This document shows positions 1-7,511 of a DNA stretch of 15,548 nucleotides, one piece after another; within the stretch, counting starts at the first letter, position 1; each line of letters begins with the position of its first letter. The translations under genes were made by a program, and so were the position numbers. The notes under the pieces were generated by a model. The model made no database searches. It saw nothing but the letters and a program-made list of their open reading frames with translations, and had not been told where the DNA came from. The DNA lies in the NCBI GenBank assembly GCA_011051745.1, contig DRKO01000305.1, forward strand, positions 1 to 15,548, written 5' to 3'. This stretch comes from Chloroflexota bacterium. Lineage in GTDB: Bacteria; Chloroflexota; Anaerolineae; Aggregatilineales; UBA3940.

Positions 1-939
<939 letters not shown>

Positions 940-955
940 AGCTGGCCTATCCATT

Positions 956-1120
956 ATGGCTAAAAAAGACATCCGCATCGTCGTTACCCTGGAATGCACC
1001 GAGTGCGGCGAGCGCAACTACACTACCGAAAAGAATCGCCGCAACGACCCACAGCGTCTCGAGCTGCGGAAATACTGCCGACGCTGTCGGCAGCACACGC
1101 TGCATCGAGAAACCAAGTAG
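956..1120 (+). CDS. rpmG: 50S ribosomal protein bL33
   Basis: Small protein of the large ribosomal subunit, 54 residues, the usual size. It starts at ATG 956 and reads MAKKDIRIVVTLECTEC, ending HREKT-like as H-R-E-T-K before TAG at 1118-1120. Two CxxC pairs (C14/C17 and C41/C44) form the zinc-ribbon version of bL33 (the C+ form). It sits between tuf and trnW-secE, its standard place in many bacterial genomes. No strong Shine-Dalgarno is visible in the 16-base gap after tuf, so translation may depend on ribosomes finishing tuf. Confidence 0.96.
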   Translation: MAKKDIRIVVTLECTECGERNYTTEKNRRNDPQRLELRKYCRRCRQHTLHRETK

Positions 1121-1145
1121 AGGGTAGTAGGTGGGTGTGCGTTTA

Positions 1146-1154
1146 TGGTATAAT
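1146..1154 (+). promoter_or_regulatory. Extended -10 promoter of trnW
   Basis: TGG-TATAAT: a perfect -10 hexamer at 1149-1154 preceded by TGn, 28 bases before the tRNA-Trp 5' end. No TTGACA-like -35 box lies at 17 bases spacing, so recognition probably depends on the extended -10. It allows tRNA-Trp and the secE-nusG-rplK-rplA genes to be transcribed independently of tuf. Confidence 0.7.
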
Positions 1155-1181
1155 AGACCAAGATGACGCACGCCCAATCAC

Positions 1182-1258
<77 letters not shown>

Positions 1259-1270
1259 CTATAGAACAGC

Positions 1271-1320
1271 CAGTTCAAGACACCGTCATCCCGGCGGTGT
1301 CTTGAACTGTAGCGACTTTT
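1271..1320 (+). terminator. Strong stem-loop between trnW and secE (possible terminator or processing signal)
   Basis: A 15-base perfect inverted repeat: the left arm at 1271-1285 (CAGTTCAAGACACCG) pairs with 1295-1309 around a 9-base loop. The only T-rich stretch, CTTTTAAT, starts 6 bases after the stem, which is weak for an intrinsic terminator. It may terminate part of the trnW transcripts, attenuate secE, or protect the processed tRNA 3' end. Confidence 0.5.
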
Positions 1321-1339
1321 AATCAAGGGGACGAAGAGA

Positions 1340-1654
1340 GTGGCACGCAAGCAGGCAACCGAGGAAAAACAGAAGTCGTCGGCCCGCTCGTCTGAGAAGA
1401 GTCGGCAGGCAGGAGAGGCAAGGCGGAAGCAGGCATCCCGGAAGCGCGAGCCCGCGCACAAGAGCGCAAAGAGCCGGAATCCAGTCATCCGGTATTTCCA
1501 GGAAACAGCCGAGGAACTGCGCAAGGTTAGCTGGCCCACCTGGGAGGAAACCGTCCGTTTGACCGTGATCGTGCTGGGAACAACGGTCGTCTCAGCCGTG
1601 TTTCTGGGGCTTCTCGACCTGCTCTTCCGGGAACTGGCCGCTCTGCTTGTTTGA
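1340..1654 (+). CDS. secE: Preprotein translocase subunit SecE
   Basis: Essential small membrane subunit of the SecYEG channel. GTG start at 1340, with AAGGGG at 1325-1330 nine bases upstream; 104 residues. Residues 1-46 are a lysine/arginine/serine-rich cytosolic extension. The SecE core follows: the amphipathic helix RYFQETAEELRKVSWPTWEE (51-70), carrying the family signature RKVxWPTWEE, then one transmembrane helix at about 73-95. This is the short single-helix form found in most bacteria other than Enterobacteria. nusG follows, the near-universal secE-nusG pair. Confidence 0.96.
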   Translation: MARKQATEEKQKSSARSSEKSRQAGEARRKQASRKREPAHKSAKSRNPVIRYFQETAEELRKVSWPTWEETVRLTVIVLGTTVVSAVFLGLLDLLFRELAALLV

Positions 1655-1701
1655 TGACGAGAGAGGGTGTGCCGGTCAGTCCTTCCTGCGAGGGAGGTAA
1701 G

Positions 1702-1736
1702 GGCTGAGGCCCGGCGGACGGAGCGGGCCCGCAGCC
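1702..1736 (+). other. GC-rich stem in the secE-nusG spacer
   Basis: GGCT-ga-GGCCCG (1702-1713) can pair with CGGGCC-cgc-AGCC (1724-1736), giving a 10-pair stem with one internal loop and a 10-base apical loop. It lies in the 111-base secE-nusG spacer, 30 bases before the nusG start. There is no T-run, so it is not a terminator. It may be a leader structure or an mRNA processing site. Confidence 0.35.
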
Positions 1737-1765
1737 GAGGAAAGAGTGGGGGAGCTATTACTGGA

Positions 1766-2428
1766 ATGGAAGATCAAGAAGTTACGATGCCCGACGACGA
1801 GCTGGAGAGCGAGGAGATCGCTGATCTTCCTCAGAGCGTCGGAGAGGCGTCTCAGGTGGAAGAAGAGGATCAGCAGGAAAGCCCGGAGGAAGAGCAGCCC
1901 GATGATGGGCGGCGCTGGTACGTTGTGCATTGCTATTCGGGCTACGAGAATAAAGTGCGCCATGCCATCGAACAGCGCATCGAGACGATGGGCATGGAAG
2001 ATCGCATCTTTGACGTTGTCGTCCCCACCGAAGAGCAGATCGAGATCAAGGACGGCAAACGTCGAACTGTAGAGCGCCGGGTCTTCCCCGGCTATATCCT
2101 CGTCCAGATGATCATGGACGAGGACTCCTGGTACGTGGTGCGCAACACCCCGGGAGTGACCGGCTTTGTCGGGATGGGCAACAAGCCCACCCCCCTTCGT
2201 GATGAAGAAGTGGCCCAGATCATGAAGCGCATGGAGTCCGAAGCGCCCGTGATCAAGGTGACCTTCAAGCCCGGTGAGAAAGTGCGGATCATTGATGGGC
2301 CGTTCAACGACGTTATCGGCGTTGTGAGCGATATAGATATGGAACGGGCCAAAGTCCGGGTGATGGTTTCCTTCTTCGGACGGGAAACGCCGGTCGAGCT
2401 CGATTTCTTACAGGTTGAGAAGATATAA
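1766..2428 (+). CDS. nusG: Transcription termination/antitermination factor NusG
   Basis: Binds RNA polymerase at the clamp and affects pausing, Rho termination and transcription-translation coupling. The chosen start is ATG 1766 (220 residues), with GGGGGAG at 1748-1754 upstream; the frame stays open for 33 codons before it, but that stretch is arginine-rich and unlike NusG. ATG 1787 is a second, less supported start. Residues 1-48 are a strongly acidic, probably disordered extension. The NGN domain runs from about 50 to 155 (RRWYVVHCYSGYENKV, then FPGYILVQM and VRNTPGVTGFVG). The KOW domain is at about 167-217 (FKPGEKVRIIDGPFND). Acidic N-terminal extensions occur in NusG of Chloroflexota and Actinomycetota, which supports the suggested taxonomy weakly. 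Confidence 0.95.
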   Translation: MEDQEVTMPDDELESEEIADLPQSVGEASQVEEEDQQESPEEEQPDDGRRWYVVHCYSGYENKVRHAIEQRIETMGMEDRIFDVVVPTEEQIEIKDGKRRTVERRVFPGYILVQMIMDEDSWYVVRNTPGVTGFVGMGNKPTPLRDEEVAQIMKRMESEAPVIKVTFKPGEKVRIIDGPFNDVIGVVSDIDMERAKVRVMVSFFGRETPVELDFLQVEKI

Positions 2429-2489
2429 TCGGCAGGTCGCCGGTGGCGGGTGCAGAGGCCCGACCATCAGAGCGCATCTACCAGAATAA

Positions 2490-2519
2490 CCGGGTGGCAG
2501 GGTTCAGGAGGCCACCCGG
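2490..2519 (+). promoter_or_regulatory. Stem-loop in the rplK leader
   Basis: CCGGGTGGC (2490-2498) pairs perfectly with GCCACCCGG (2511-2519) around a 12-base loop, 18 bases before the rplK start codon. L11-L1 mRNAs are repressed by protein L1 binding a leader structure in several bacteria, so this is a candidate site, but I did not match it to an L1-binding consensus. There is no T-run. Confidence 0.4.
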
Positions 2520-2537
2520 CAGTGGAGAAAGTGTGTC

Positions 2538-2963
2538 ATGGCAAAAAAGGTAGTCGCAGTCATCAAGCTGGAGATCGAGGCCGGGAAGGCGAATCCCGCC
2601 CCGCCTATCGGCCCTGCGCTGGCGCAGTATGGCATCAATCTGATGCAGTTCTGCAAGGACTATAACGCCCGCACGGCCAATCGGATCGGGGACATCATCC
2701 CGGCTGAGATCACGATCTATTCCGATCAGTCTTTCCGGTTCACGCTTAAGACGCCGCCCACCGCTTCTCTGATCCGCAAGGCGCTGGGGATCGAGAAAGG
2801 TTCCGGTGAGCCGAATCGCGTCAAGGTCGGCACGCTGACCCGTGAGCAGGTCCGCGAGATCGCCGAGATCAAGATGCCCGACCTGAACGCTTACGACATC
2901 GAGGCGGCCATGAAGCAGGTGGAAGGCACGGCCCGCAGCATGGGCGTGACCGTTGTAGACTAG
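2538..2963 (+). CDS. rplK: 50S ribosomal protein uL11
   Basis: Protein of the GTPase-associated centre at the base of the L7/L12 stalk, where it binds 23S rRNA and helps activate elongation factors. ATG 2538 has GGAG at 2524-2527 ten bases upstream; 141 residues, the typical length. It reads MAKKVVAVIKLEIEAGKANP with APPIGPALAQYGINLMQFCK, the proline-rich hinge of the N-terminal domain, and ends with the RNA-binding C-terminal domain (MPDLNAYDIEAAMKQVEGTA). It lies between nusG and rplA in the canonical order. Confidence 0.98.
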   Translation: MAKKVVAVIKLEIEAGKANPAPPIGPALAQYGINLMQFCKDYNARTANRIGDIIPAEITIYSDQSFRFTLKTPPTASLIRKALGIEKGSGEPNRVKVGTLTREQVREIAEIKMPDLNAYDIEAAMKQVEGTARSMGVTVVD

Positions 2964-3037
2964 TTCGCACAACACACCATACCGGCGTGGGAGGCTCCCT
3001 CTGCTGGGGGGCCGTCTGCACCACAAGGAGCTGTAGA

Positions 3038-3757
3038 ATGCCTAAACACGGTCGAAAGTACCTGGAGAGCCTGAAGGAGATTGATCGCGACAGGCTGTAT
3101 GAGCCGCGCGAGGCTCTGGAGCTTGCCAAGAAGGTCGCCAAGGCCAACTTTGACGAGACAATCGAAGTTCATATGCGGCTGGGCATTGACCCCCGTAAAG
3201 CGGAACAACAGATCCGGGGGGCGGTCGTTCTGCCCGCCGGGCTTGGCAAGACGGTTCGTATCCTCGTCTTCGCCGAGGGGGACGCGGCCCGCATCGCCGA
3301 ACAGGCCGGGGCCGACATCGTCGCCTCGGATGAGATCATCGAGAAGATCGAGAAGGAAGGCTTCACGGACTTCGATATTGCCATCGCCGTCCCGGAGATG
3401 ATGCGCAAGATCGGACGGCTGGGACGTGTGCTTGGCCCGCGTGGCCTGATGCCCAGCCCCAAGTCGGGCACGCTTGTTCAGATGGAAGACCTGCCGCGCG
3501 TGATCGAGGAGGCCAGAGCGGGCCGGGTGGAGTATCGCAACGACCGCACGGGTAACCTGCACGTCCCGATCGGCAAGGCCAGCTTTGAGGTGGATGACCT
3601 GCTGGCGAACTTCGCCACTGTGATGGACGCGATCCGTCGGGCGCGGCCTCCTTCTGTGAAGGGAGCCTACGTCCGTAAGCTGGTAGTCGCCCCGACGATG
3701 GGGCCGGGGATCAAAGTGGACCCGAACCTGGCCCTGATGCTTGAGGCTCCCAAGTAG
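3038..3757 (+). CDS. rplA: 50S ribosomal protein uL1
   Basis: Forms the mobile L1 stalk near the ribosomal E site and, in several bacteria, represses its own L11-L1 mRNA. The start is ATG 3038 with a strong AAGGAG at 3025-3030 and a 7-base gap. The frame is open 17 codons further upstream, but that stretch has no L1 similarity. The product is 239 residues, the family norm. It reads MPKHGRKYLESLKEIDRD and carries the L1 signature LGRVLGPRGLMPSPKSGT near residues 127-145. It is separated from rplK by 74 bases and from rplJ by a leader of over 300 bases with a new promoter. Confidence 0.98.
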   Translation: MPKHGRKYLESLKEIDRDRLYEPREALELAKKVAKANFDETIEVHMRLGIDPRKAEQQIRGAVVLPAGLGKTVRILVFAEGDAARIAEQAGADIVASDEIIEKIEKEGFTDFDIAIAVPEMMRKIGRLGRVLGPRGLMPSPKSGTLVQMEDLPRVIEEARAGRVEYRNDRTGNLHVPIGKASFEVDDLLANFATVMDAIRRARPPSVKGAYVRKLVVAPTMGPGIKVDPNLALMLEAPK

Positions 3758-3783
3758 ACTTCATCGAGAATGCCGGGCGGGAG

Positions 3784-3813
3784 TTCGCACCCCCTGAGGG
3801 AGTGTGATATAAT
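3784..3813 (+). promoter_or_regulatory. Promoter of the rplJ-rplL unit
   Basis: A perfect TATAAT at 3808-3813 preceded by TGA (extended -10: TG-A-TATAAT), with a weak -35 TTCGCA at 3784-3789 and an 18-base spacer. It lies about 260 bases before the rplJ start and just ahead of the L10-leader RNA, so transcripts would begin near 3820. An 8-base inverted repeat, GGGCGGGA (3775-3782) and TCCCGCCC (3813-3820), brackets it, and the palindrome CCCTGAGGG (3792-3800) lies in the spacer. Whether these are operators is unknown. Confidence 0.65.
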
Positions 3814-3880
3814 CCCGCCCCGGATGGCCCTTCGCTGGAAGGCCTTCTGGCAAGGGCTTACCTGAACAACCGCATAGTTT

Positions 3881-3938
3881 GCCCACCGCAGACAGCCGGT
3901 GTCCGTGAATGCGGACTTAAATCTGCCCGCCGAGGTGA
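3881..3938 (+). ncRNA. L10-leader RNA element (autoregulatory site for L10-L12)
   Basis: This matches the ribosomal protein L10 leader family. The conserved strands GCAGACAGCCGG (3888-3899) and CCGCCGAGGT (3927-3936) flank a closing hairpin GTCCG/CGGAC (3901-3905 with 3912-3916) and the internal segment CTTAAATCTGC. GCAGA (3888-3892) can pair with TCTGC (3922-3926). In other bacteria the L10-(L12)4 complex binds this fold and reduces rplJL expression. Here it is followed by an intrinsic terminator before the rplJ start, which fits control by transcription attenuation. Confidence 0.85.
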
Positions 3939-3995
3939 GGACGTGGAGTAACGCCGCTGGCGCGAGTGAGCGCTGGCGTGTGCCTGAGAAACATC

Positions 3996-4030
3996 GGTCT
4001 TCGCCTTGCCGGGCGAAGACCCTGTTTTTT
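3996..4030 (+). terminator. Intrinsic terminator/attenuator in the rplJ leader
   Basis: GGTCTTCGCC (3996-4005) pairs perfectly with GGCGAAGACC (4012-4021) around a 6-base loop; CTG and then six T (4025-4030) follow. It lies between the L10-leader and the rplJ start at 4075, so it cannot be the end of an upstream gene. It is best read as the attenuator through which L10 reduces rplJL transcription. I could not identify the competing antiterminator with confidence; the GC-rich dyad at about 3951-3980 is a candidate. Confidence 0.85.
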
Positions 4031-4074
4031 ATGACCGATTCGCTCTGTGCGGAATGGAAGGAGGTGATTGCAGC

Positions 4075-4626
4075 TTGGCAATATCTAAAGCACGCAAGGA
4101 AGAGCTGGTTGCCCAGTACATCGAGATGCTGGAACGGAGCAACGCCGTTATCTTTACGGAGTTCCGGGGGCTGACCAACACCGAGATGACGAAGCTTCGC
4201 AGGGCGGTGCGTGAGGCCGGTGGGGCCTACCACGTCACCAAGCTGACCCTGCTCAGGCGGGCCATGGAGCAGGCCGGTTATCCGATCCCGGAGTATCTCT
4301 CCGGTGCGCCGCTGGCCCTGAGCTTCTGCTACGACGAAATCCCCGGCGTGGCGAAGGCACTGACCGAGTTCGCCAAAGAAAATGAGATGACGGTGATCCG
4401 GGGCGGCCTGATGGGAGACCAGTTCCTGACGCTGGAGCAGATCGAGGCGCTCGCGGAACTGCCGCCGATGGAAGTGCTCCGCGCCCAGATCCTCGGCCTG
4501 CTGGAGGCTCCGGCGGCCAATCTGGTGGGCGTCATCCAGTCTGGAGTGGCTCAGGTGGTGAACGTCCTGAACGCCTATATCGAGCAGGGCGAGGAGGGCA
4601 CAGCCACCGCCGAGGCCGCTGGCTGA
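4075..4626 (+). CDS. rplJ: 50S ribosomal protein uL10
   Basis: Anchors the L7/L12 dimers to the ribosomal stalk. The chosen start is TTG 4075: a nearly complete anti-SD match, AAGGAGGTGATT (4058-4069), lies upstream, with 10 bases between GGAGG and the start. The in-frame ATG at 4054 would lie before its own SD, so it is unlikely. The product is 183 residues. The RNA-binding N-terminal domain reads AISKARKEELVAQYIEMLE, then VIFTEFRGLTNTEMTKLRRA and AYHVTKLTLLRRAM. The C-terminal helix that holds L12 runs from about residue 145 (NLVGVIQSGVAQVVNVLNAY). Expression is probably controlled by the L10 leader and the attenuator directly upstream. Confidence 0.96.
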   Translation: MAISKARKEELVAQYIEMLERSNAVIFTEFRGLTNTEMTKLRRAVREAGGAYHVTKLTLLRRAMEQAGYPIPEYLSGAPLALSFCYDEIPGVAKALTEFAKENEMTVIRGGLMGDQFLTLEQIEALAELPPMEVLRAQILGLLEAPAANLVGVIQSGVAQVVNVLNAYIEQGEEGTATAEAAG

Positions 4627-4689
4627 TGAATTTATCAAATCACTGAGAATATAGAACCTGCTACTTTTTGAGGAAGGACGATCAATACT

Positions 4690-5073
4690 ATGGCTGATCT
4701 TGAGAAACTGGTCGAGGAGTTGAGCGAGCTGACCCTGCTGGAGGCCGCTCAGCTTAAGGAAATGCTGGAAGAGAAGTGGGGCGTTACAGCCGCCGCGCCG
4801 ATGGCTATCGCAGCCATGCCCGGCATGGGAGCCGGTGAGGGCGCAGCCGCTGAGGAAGAGAAGGACGAGTTCGATGTCGTCCTGACCGAAGTCGGCCCCA
4901 AGAAGATTCAGGTGATCAAGGCCGTTCGTGGCCTGACCAGCCTGGGCCTGAAAGAAGCCAAAGACCTGGTAGAGAGCGCTCCGAGCGTGGTGCTGGAAGC
5001 CGTGAGCAAGGAGACCGCTCAGGATGCCAAGGCCAAGCTGGAGGCCGAAGGCGCAACCGTGGAGCTCAAGTAG
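4690..5073 (+). CDS. rplL: 50S ribosomal protein bL12 (L7/L12)
   Basis: Multicopy stalk protein that recruits and stimulates translational GTPases. ATG 4690 with AGGAAGGA at 4671-4678; 127 residues. The N-terminal dimerisation domain (LEKLVEELSELTLLEAAQLKEML) is followed by an alanine/glycine/methionine-rich hinge at about residues 36-57. The conserved C-terminal domain follows (EFDVVLTEVGPKKIQVIKAV, then GLKEAKDLVE). It lies 63 bases after rplJ in the same transcript. Normally rpoB follows; here a terminator and a convergent thiolase gene do. Confidence 0.98.
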   Translation: MADLEKLVEELSELTLLEAAQLKEMLEEKWGVTAAAPMAIAAMPGMGAGEGAAAEEEKDEFDVVLTEVGPKKIQVIKAVRGLTSLGLKEAKDLVESAPSVVLEAVSKETAQDAKAKLEAEGATVELK

Positions 5074-5103
5074 CTTCCCTTCCACCGCACAGGTTTTACA
5101 TCA

Positions 5104-5150
5104 ACAGGCCGCTCTCCGTCGTTCACCGGGAGCGGCCTGTCGCTTTCTGT
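5104..5150 (+). terminator. Terminator after rplL
   Basis: ACAGGCCGCTC (5104-5114) pairs perfectly with GAGCGGCCTGT (5130-5140), with two more pairs possible inside the loop; the tail CGCTTTCTGT follows. The T-run is weak but the stem is strong. It sits between the convergent rplL (+) and thiolase (-) genes, so it may serve both. Confidence 0.75.
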
Positions 5151-5168
5151 CGGGAGGGGATGTCGGAG

Positions 5169-6389
5169 CTACTCCATCTCAACGGCCATCGCGACCGCCT
5201 CGGCCCCTCCGAGACAGAGCGCAGCCAGACCGCGCCGCAGGCCACGCGACTTCAGCGCGTAGATCAGCGTGACCAGAACCCGCGCCCCGCTGCATCCGAG
5301 GGGATGGCCCAGCGCGATTGCCCCGCCGTTCACGTTGACCTTTGTCCAGTCCCAGTTGTAGCCCTGCTGCTCCATGTCCCGCCCGTTGGCGAGCACCTGA
5401 GCGGCGAACGCCTCGTTCAACTCGATCAGGTCCACGTCGTCCAGCGACCACCCGGCACGCTCCAGCGCGATCGGCATCGCCCTGGCCGGAGCGGAGAAGA
5501 TCCAGCGCGGCTCGACGGCGGCCTGTCCATAGGCCACCACCCGCGCCAGAGGCTTGACTCCCAGTTCCCCGGCTCTGGCCCGGCTGGCGATCACCACCGC
5601 CGCCGCCCCGTCGTTTAACCCCGGCGCATTGCCCGCTGTGACGCGTCCGTCGGGCCGGAAAACCGGCTTGAGCCTGCTCAACGCCTCAAGCGAGGTGTCG
5701 CGTCGCGGCGGCTCGTCGGTCTCCACAAGCAGCGTCTCGCGCTTCTGACGCACCTCAACGGGGATGATCTCTTCCCTGAATTTCCCTGCGTCTGTGGCAG
5801 CGATGGCCCGGCGATGGCTCTCCAGCGCGTACTCGTCCATCTGCTCACGGGTCACGTCGAACTGCTCCGCTATGAACTCGGCAGCCTCTCCCATCATCCA
5901 GTCCTCAAAGGGACACCACAGGCCGTCCACGACGTTCGAGTCAAGCATCTGAAGATGCCCGTACTTATGTCCTCCCCGCACCTCCCGCACCAGAAAGGGG
6001 GCCTGGCTCATACTCTCCATGCCCCCTGCCACGTACATATCACCATCCCCCGCGCGGATGGCGCTGGCCGCCATCATGACGGTTTTCAGGCCGGAGCCGC
6101 AGACCTTGTTAAGGGTTGTGGCCCCCACCTGCGGAGGAAGCCCGGCGTTGATCGCCGCCTGACGGGCCGGAGCCTGCCCCGCACCGGCCAGCACGACCTG
6201 TCCCATGATCACCTCGTCGAGACTTTCAGGGGGGATTCCGGCCCGTGCGACGGCCTCCCGCACAACGATCGCACCCAGTTGAGTGGCGCCCAGGGAGGCG
6301 AGCACGCCCTGTAGCTTGCCCATCGGTGTGCGTACCGCGCTCAGGATGACCGGATCGCGGTGGCGATCCGCACTACGTTTCTGATTCAT
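5169..6389 (-). CDS. Thiolase, acetyl-CoA acetyltransferase type
   Basis: Condenses two acetyl-CoA to acetoacetyl-CoA or cleaves 3-ketoacyl-CoA in the reverse direction; cytosolic. It has 406 residues, slightly longer than the usual 390-395 because of a short N-terminal addition. The nucleophile is C97 in NKVCGSGLKT. NEAFAAQ is present. The catalytic histidine is H362 in NGGAIALGHPLGCSGAR. The second cysteine is C392 in CLGGAEAVAM, where most thiolases have CIGGGMG; this is a modest change in the C-terminal glycine loop. ATG 6389 has GGGGAG about 11 bases upstream. It overlaps the preceding HIT gene by 17 bases, so the two are probably translationally coupled. The sequence alone does not separate biosynthetic from degradative use; no other fatty-acid or polyhydroxyalkanoate gene is nearby. 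Confidence 0.95.
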   Translation of the reverse strand: MNQKRSADRHRDPVILSAVRTPMGKLQGVLASLGATQLGAIVVREAVARAGIPPESLDEVIMGQVVLAGAGQAPARQAAINAGLPPQVGATTLNKVCGSGLKTVMMAASAIRAGDGDMYVAGGMESMSQAPFLVREVRGGHKYGHLQMLDSNVVDGLWCPFEDWMMGEAAEFIAEQFDVTREQMDEYALESHRRAIAATDAGKFREEIIPVEVRQKRETLLVETDEPPRRDTSLEALSRLKPVFRPDGRVTAGNAPGLNDGAAAVVIASRARAGELGVKPLARVVAYGQAAVEPRWIFSAPARAMPIALERAGWSLDDVDLIELNEAFAAQVLANGRDMEQQGYNWDWTKVNVNGGAIALGHPLGCSGARVLVTLIYALKSRGLRRGLAALCLGGAEAVAMAVEME

Positions 6390-6909
6390 GAGGTTCTTTC
6401 TCCCCTTTTCCCTCAGGAAACATCTCGGCCCACAGCGCCTTCAGACGCTCGTAGGTCTGATCGATCCATTCCGGGATGGTCCGGGTTTCGGCGATGACGG
6501 TCATATAGTTGGTGTCCCCTCGCCAGCGTGGAACAATGTGTTGATGAAGGTGAGCGGCGATCCCGGCCCCGGCTGCCTCGCCCTGATTGATCCCGATGTT
6601 GAAGCCGTCAGGCGCGTAAGCGGCATTCAGGACGCGAAGGGCACGTTGAGTCAGCCGCATCATCTCACTCACGGTCGGCTCGTCCAGTTCCTCCAGTTTT
6701 CCGATATGCCGGTAAGGAACGACCATCATATGGCCGTTGTTGTAGGGGTACAGGTTAAGGGTGATGAAGCAATGCTGCCCCCGGAAGAGAACATGTTCTT
6801 TTGCGTCGTCTTCACAGTGGACTTTCCGGCAGAAGATGCACTCATGCCCGCCTGCCGGAAAATCGTTTTTGAGGTATGGCATGCGCCAGGGCGCCCAGAG
6901 TTGCTTCAT
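6373..6909 (-). CDS. HIT family protein (Ap4A phosphorylase/hydrolase-like)
   Basis: Histidine-triad nucleotide-binding protein of 178 residues, probably hydrolysing or phosphorolysing dinucleotides such as Ap4A. It begins MKQLWAPWRMPYL and carries a CxxC (C24 and C27 in ECIFC), which is a zinc site in this subgroup, then NGHMMVVPYRHIGKLEEL. The catalytic HxHxH motif is H120-L-H122-Q-H124 in AAHLHQHIVPRWRGDTN. The LWAPWRM...GDTNYMTVIAET pattern is typical of the bacterial Ap4A-phosphorylase-like HIT clade. ATG 6909 is preceded by GGAAGTGA. It is the first gene of a two-gene unit with the thiolase and has its own promoter at 6999-7027. The physiological substrate is not known. Confidence 0.94.
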   Translation of the reverse strand: MKQLWAPWRMPYLKNDFPAGGHECIFCRKVHCEDDAKEHVLFRGQHCFITLNLYPYNNGHMMVVPYRHIGKLEELDEPTVSEMMRLTQRALRVLNAAYAPDGFNIGINQGEAAGAGIAAHLHQHIVPRWRGDTNYMTVIAETRTIPEWIDQTYERLKALWAEMFPEGKGEKEPHESET

Positions 6910-6998
6910 TGCTCACTTCCACAGGGTTGATTGATGGGGCAAAACTCCACGGGAACGCGGGCGTTCCACACACAGGGTCCGCTTCGTGCTCCCACTTC

Positions 6999-7027
6999 AT
7001 TCTATTTGGAAAAGTGCCTCTTCACAA
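6999..7027 (-). promoter_or_regulatory. Promoter of the HIT-thiolase unit
   Basis: On the minus strand, TTGTGA (7027-7022) and TAGAAT (7004-6999) are separated by exactly 17 bases. Each hexamer is near the sigma-70 consensus (4/6 and 5/6). The predicted leader is about 80 bases. The rest of the 6910-7244 gap holds a small palindrome (GGAACGC/GCGTTCC, 6952-6967), the stem listed at 7082-7129 and no gene that I can support. Confidence 0.65.
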
Positions 7028-7081
7028 TAAGGGTGAGGGCAACTCGACTTCGGGGGAGAAGCGCGTAGCCCCTCTCAGGGG

Positions 7082-7129
7082 GATAAGAAACGGAGAACCG
7101 ATCCCGGAGAGATGGCCGAACGGTTCTCC
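7082..7129 (-). terminator. Terminator after rpsU
   Basis: Reading the minus strand, GGAGAACCG (7129-7121) pairs perfectly with CGGTTCTCC (7100-7092); GTTTCTTATC follows (7091-7082). The 20-base loop is long and the T-run imperfect. The position, 116 bases after the rpsU stop and before the HIT promoter, fits a terminator that separates the two units. The loop and right side also resemble the start of a serine tRNA (see findings). Confidence 0.55.
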
Positions 7130-7244
7130 TAATACAAGAGGTATCAGTCCGTGAACAGATCTGTATCCGCTGGACGTAAACCCTTTTCAGATGATATGGG
7201 ATGGCAGGTGGCCCCTGTGCCCACCAGTATGAGCGGGACGTGAC

Positions 7245-7451
7245 TCAGGAGCCCCGCTGCGCCTGCTTCGCCTGACGACGCCGCGCACGGCGGATCGCTT
7301 TCTTCTTCCGGATACGGCGCAGTTCGCTCTTGCTGATGTACCAGCGTTTCCGGCGGGCGGCGCTGAGGATGCCGCTCTTGGCGACTTCTTTCCGGAAGCG
7401 CTTGAGAAGCTGTTCCTGGCTTTCACCGGGTTGAAGCGTCACACTCGCCAA
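7245..7451 (-). CDS. rpsU: 30S ribosomal protein bS21
   Basis: Small, very basic 30S protein needed for initiation on many mRNAs. It has 68 residues with a TTG start at 7451; AAGGAGGTGA (7467-7458) lies upstream, with 9 bases between GGAGG and the start. The N-terminus (ASVTLQPGESQEQLLKRFRK) and the arginine-rich C-terminal tail (RIRKKKAIRRARRRQAK) match bS21. The next possible start, the GTG at codon 4, would cut into the conserved beta-strand. It is apparently transcribed alone, with a long structured leader upstream (7452-7749). Confidence 0.94.
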   Translation of the reverse strand: MASVTLQPGESQEQLLKRFRKEVAKSGILSAARRKRWYISKSELRRIRKKKAIRRARRRQAKQAQRGS

Positions 7452-7511
7452 TCTTGCTCACCTCCTTTCTTTCTCCCCCTACCAGAGACCGTACTGTACC
7501 TGTTTCACGGC

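Noticed and set aside
1667..1765. Longer NusG from an upstream GTG
   Set aside because: The extra 33 residues are arginine-rich, overlap a GC-rich stem and lack similarity to NusG, while a purine-rich SD precedes ATG 1766.
3667..5085. 472-codon open frame on the minus strand across rplJ-rplL and the leader
   Set aside because: It covers well-identified ribosomal genes plus the structured leader and has no family features of its own.
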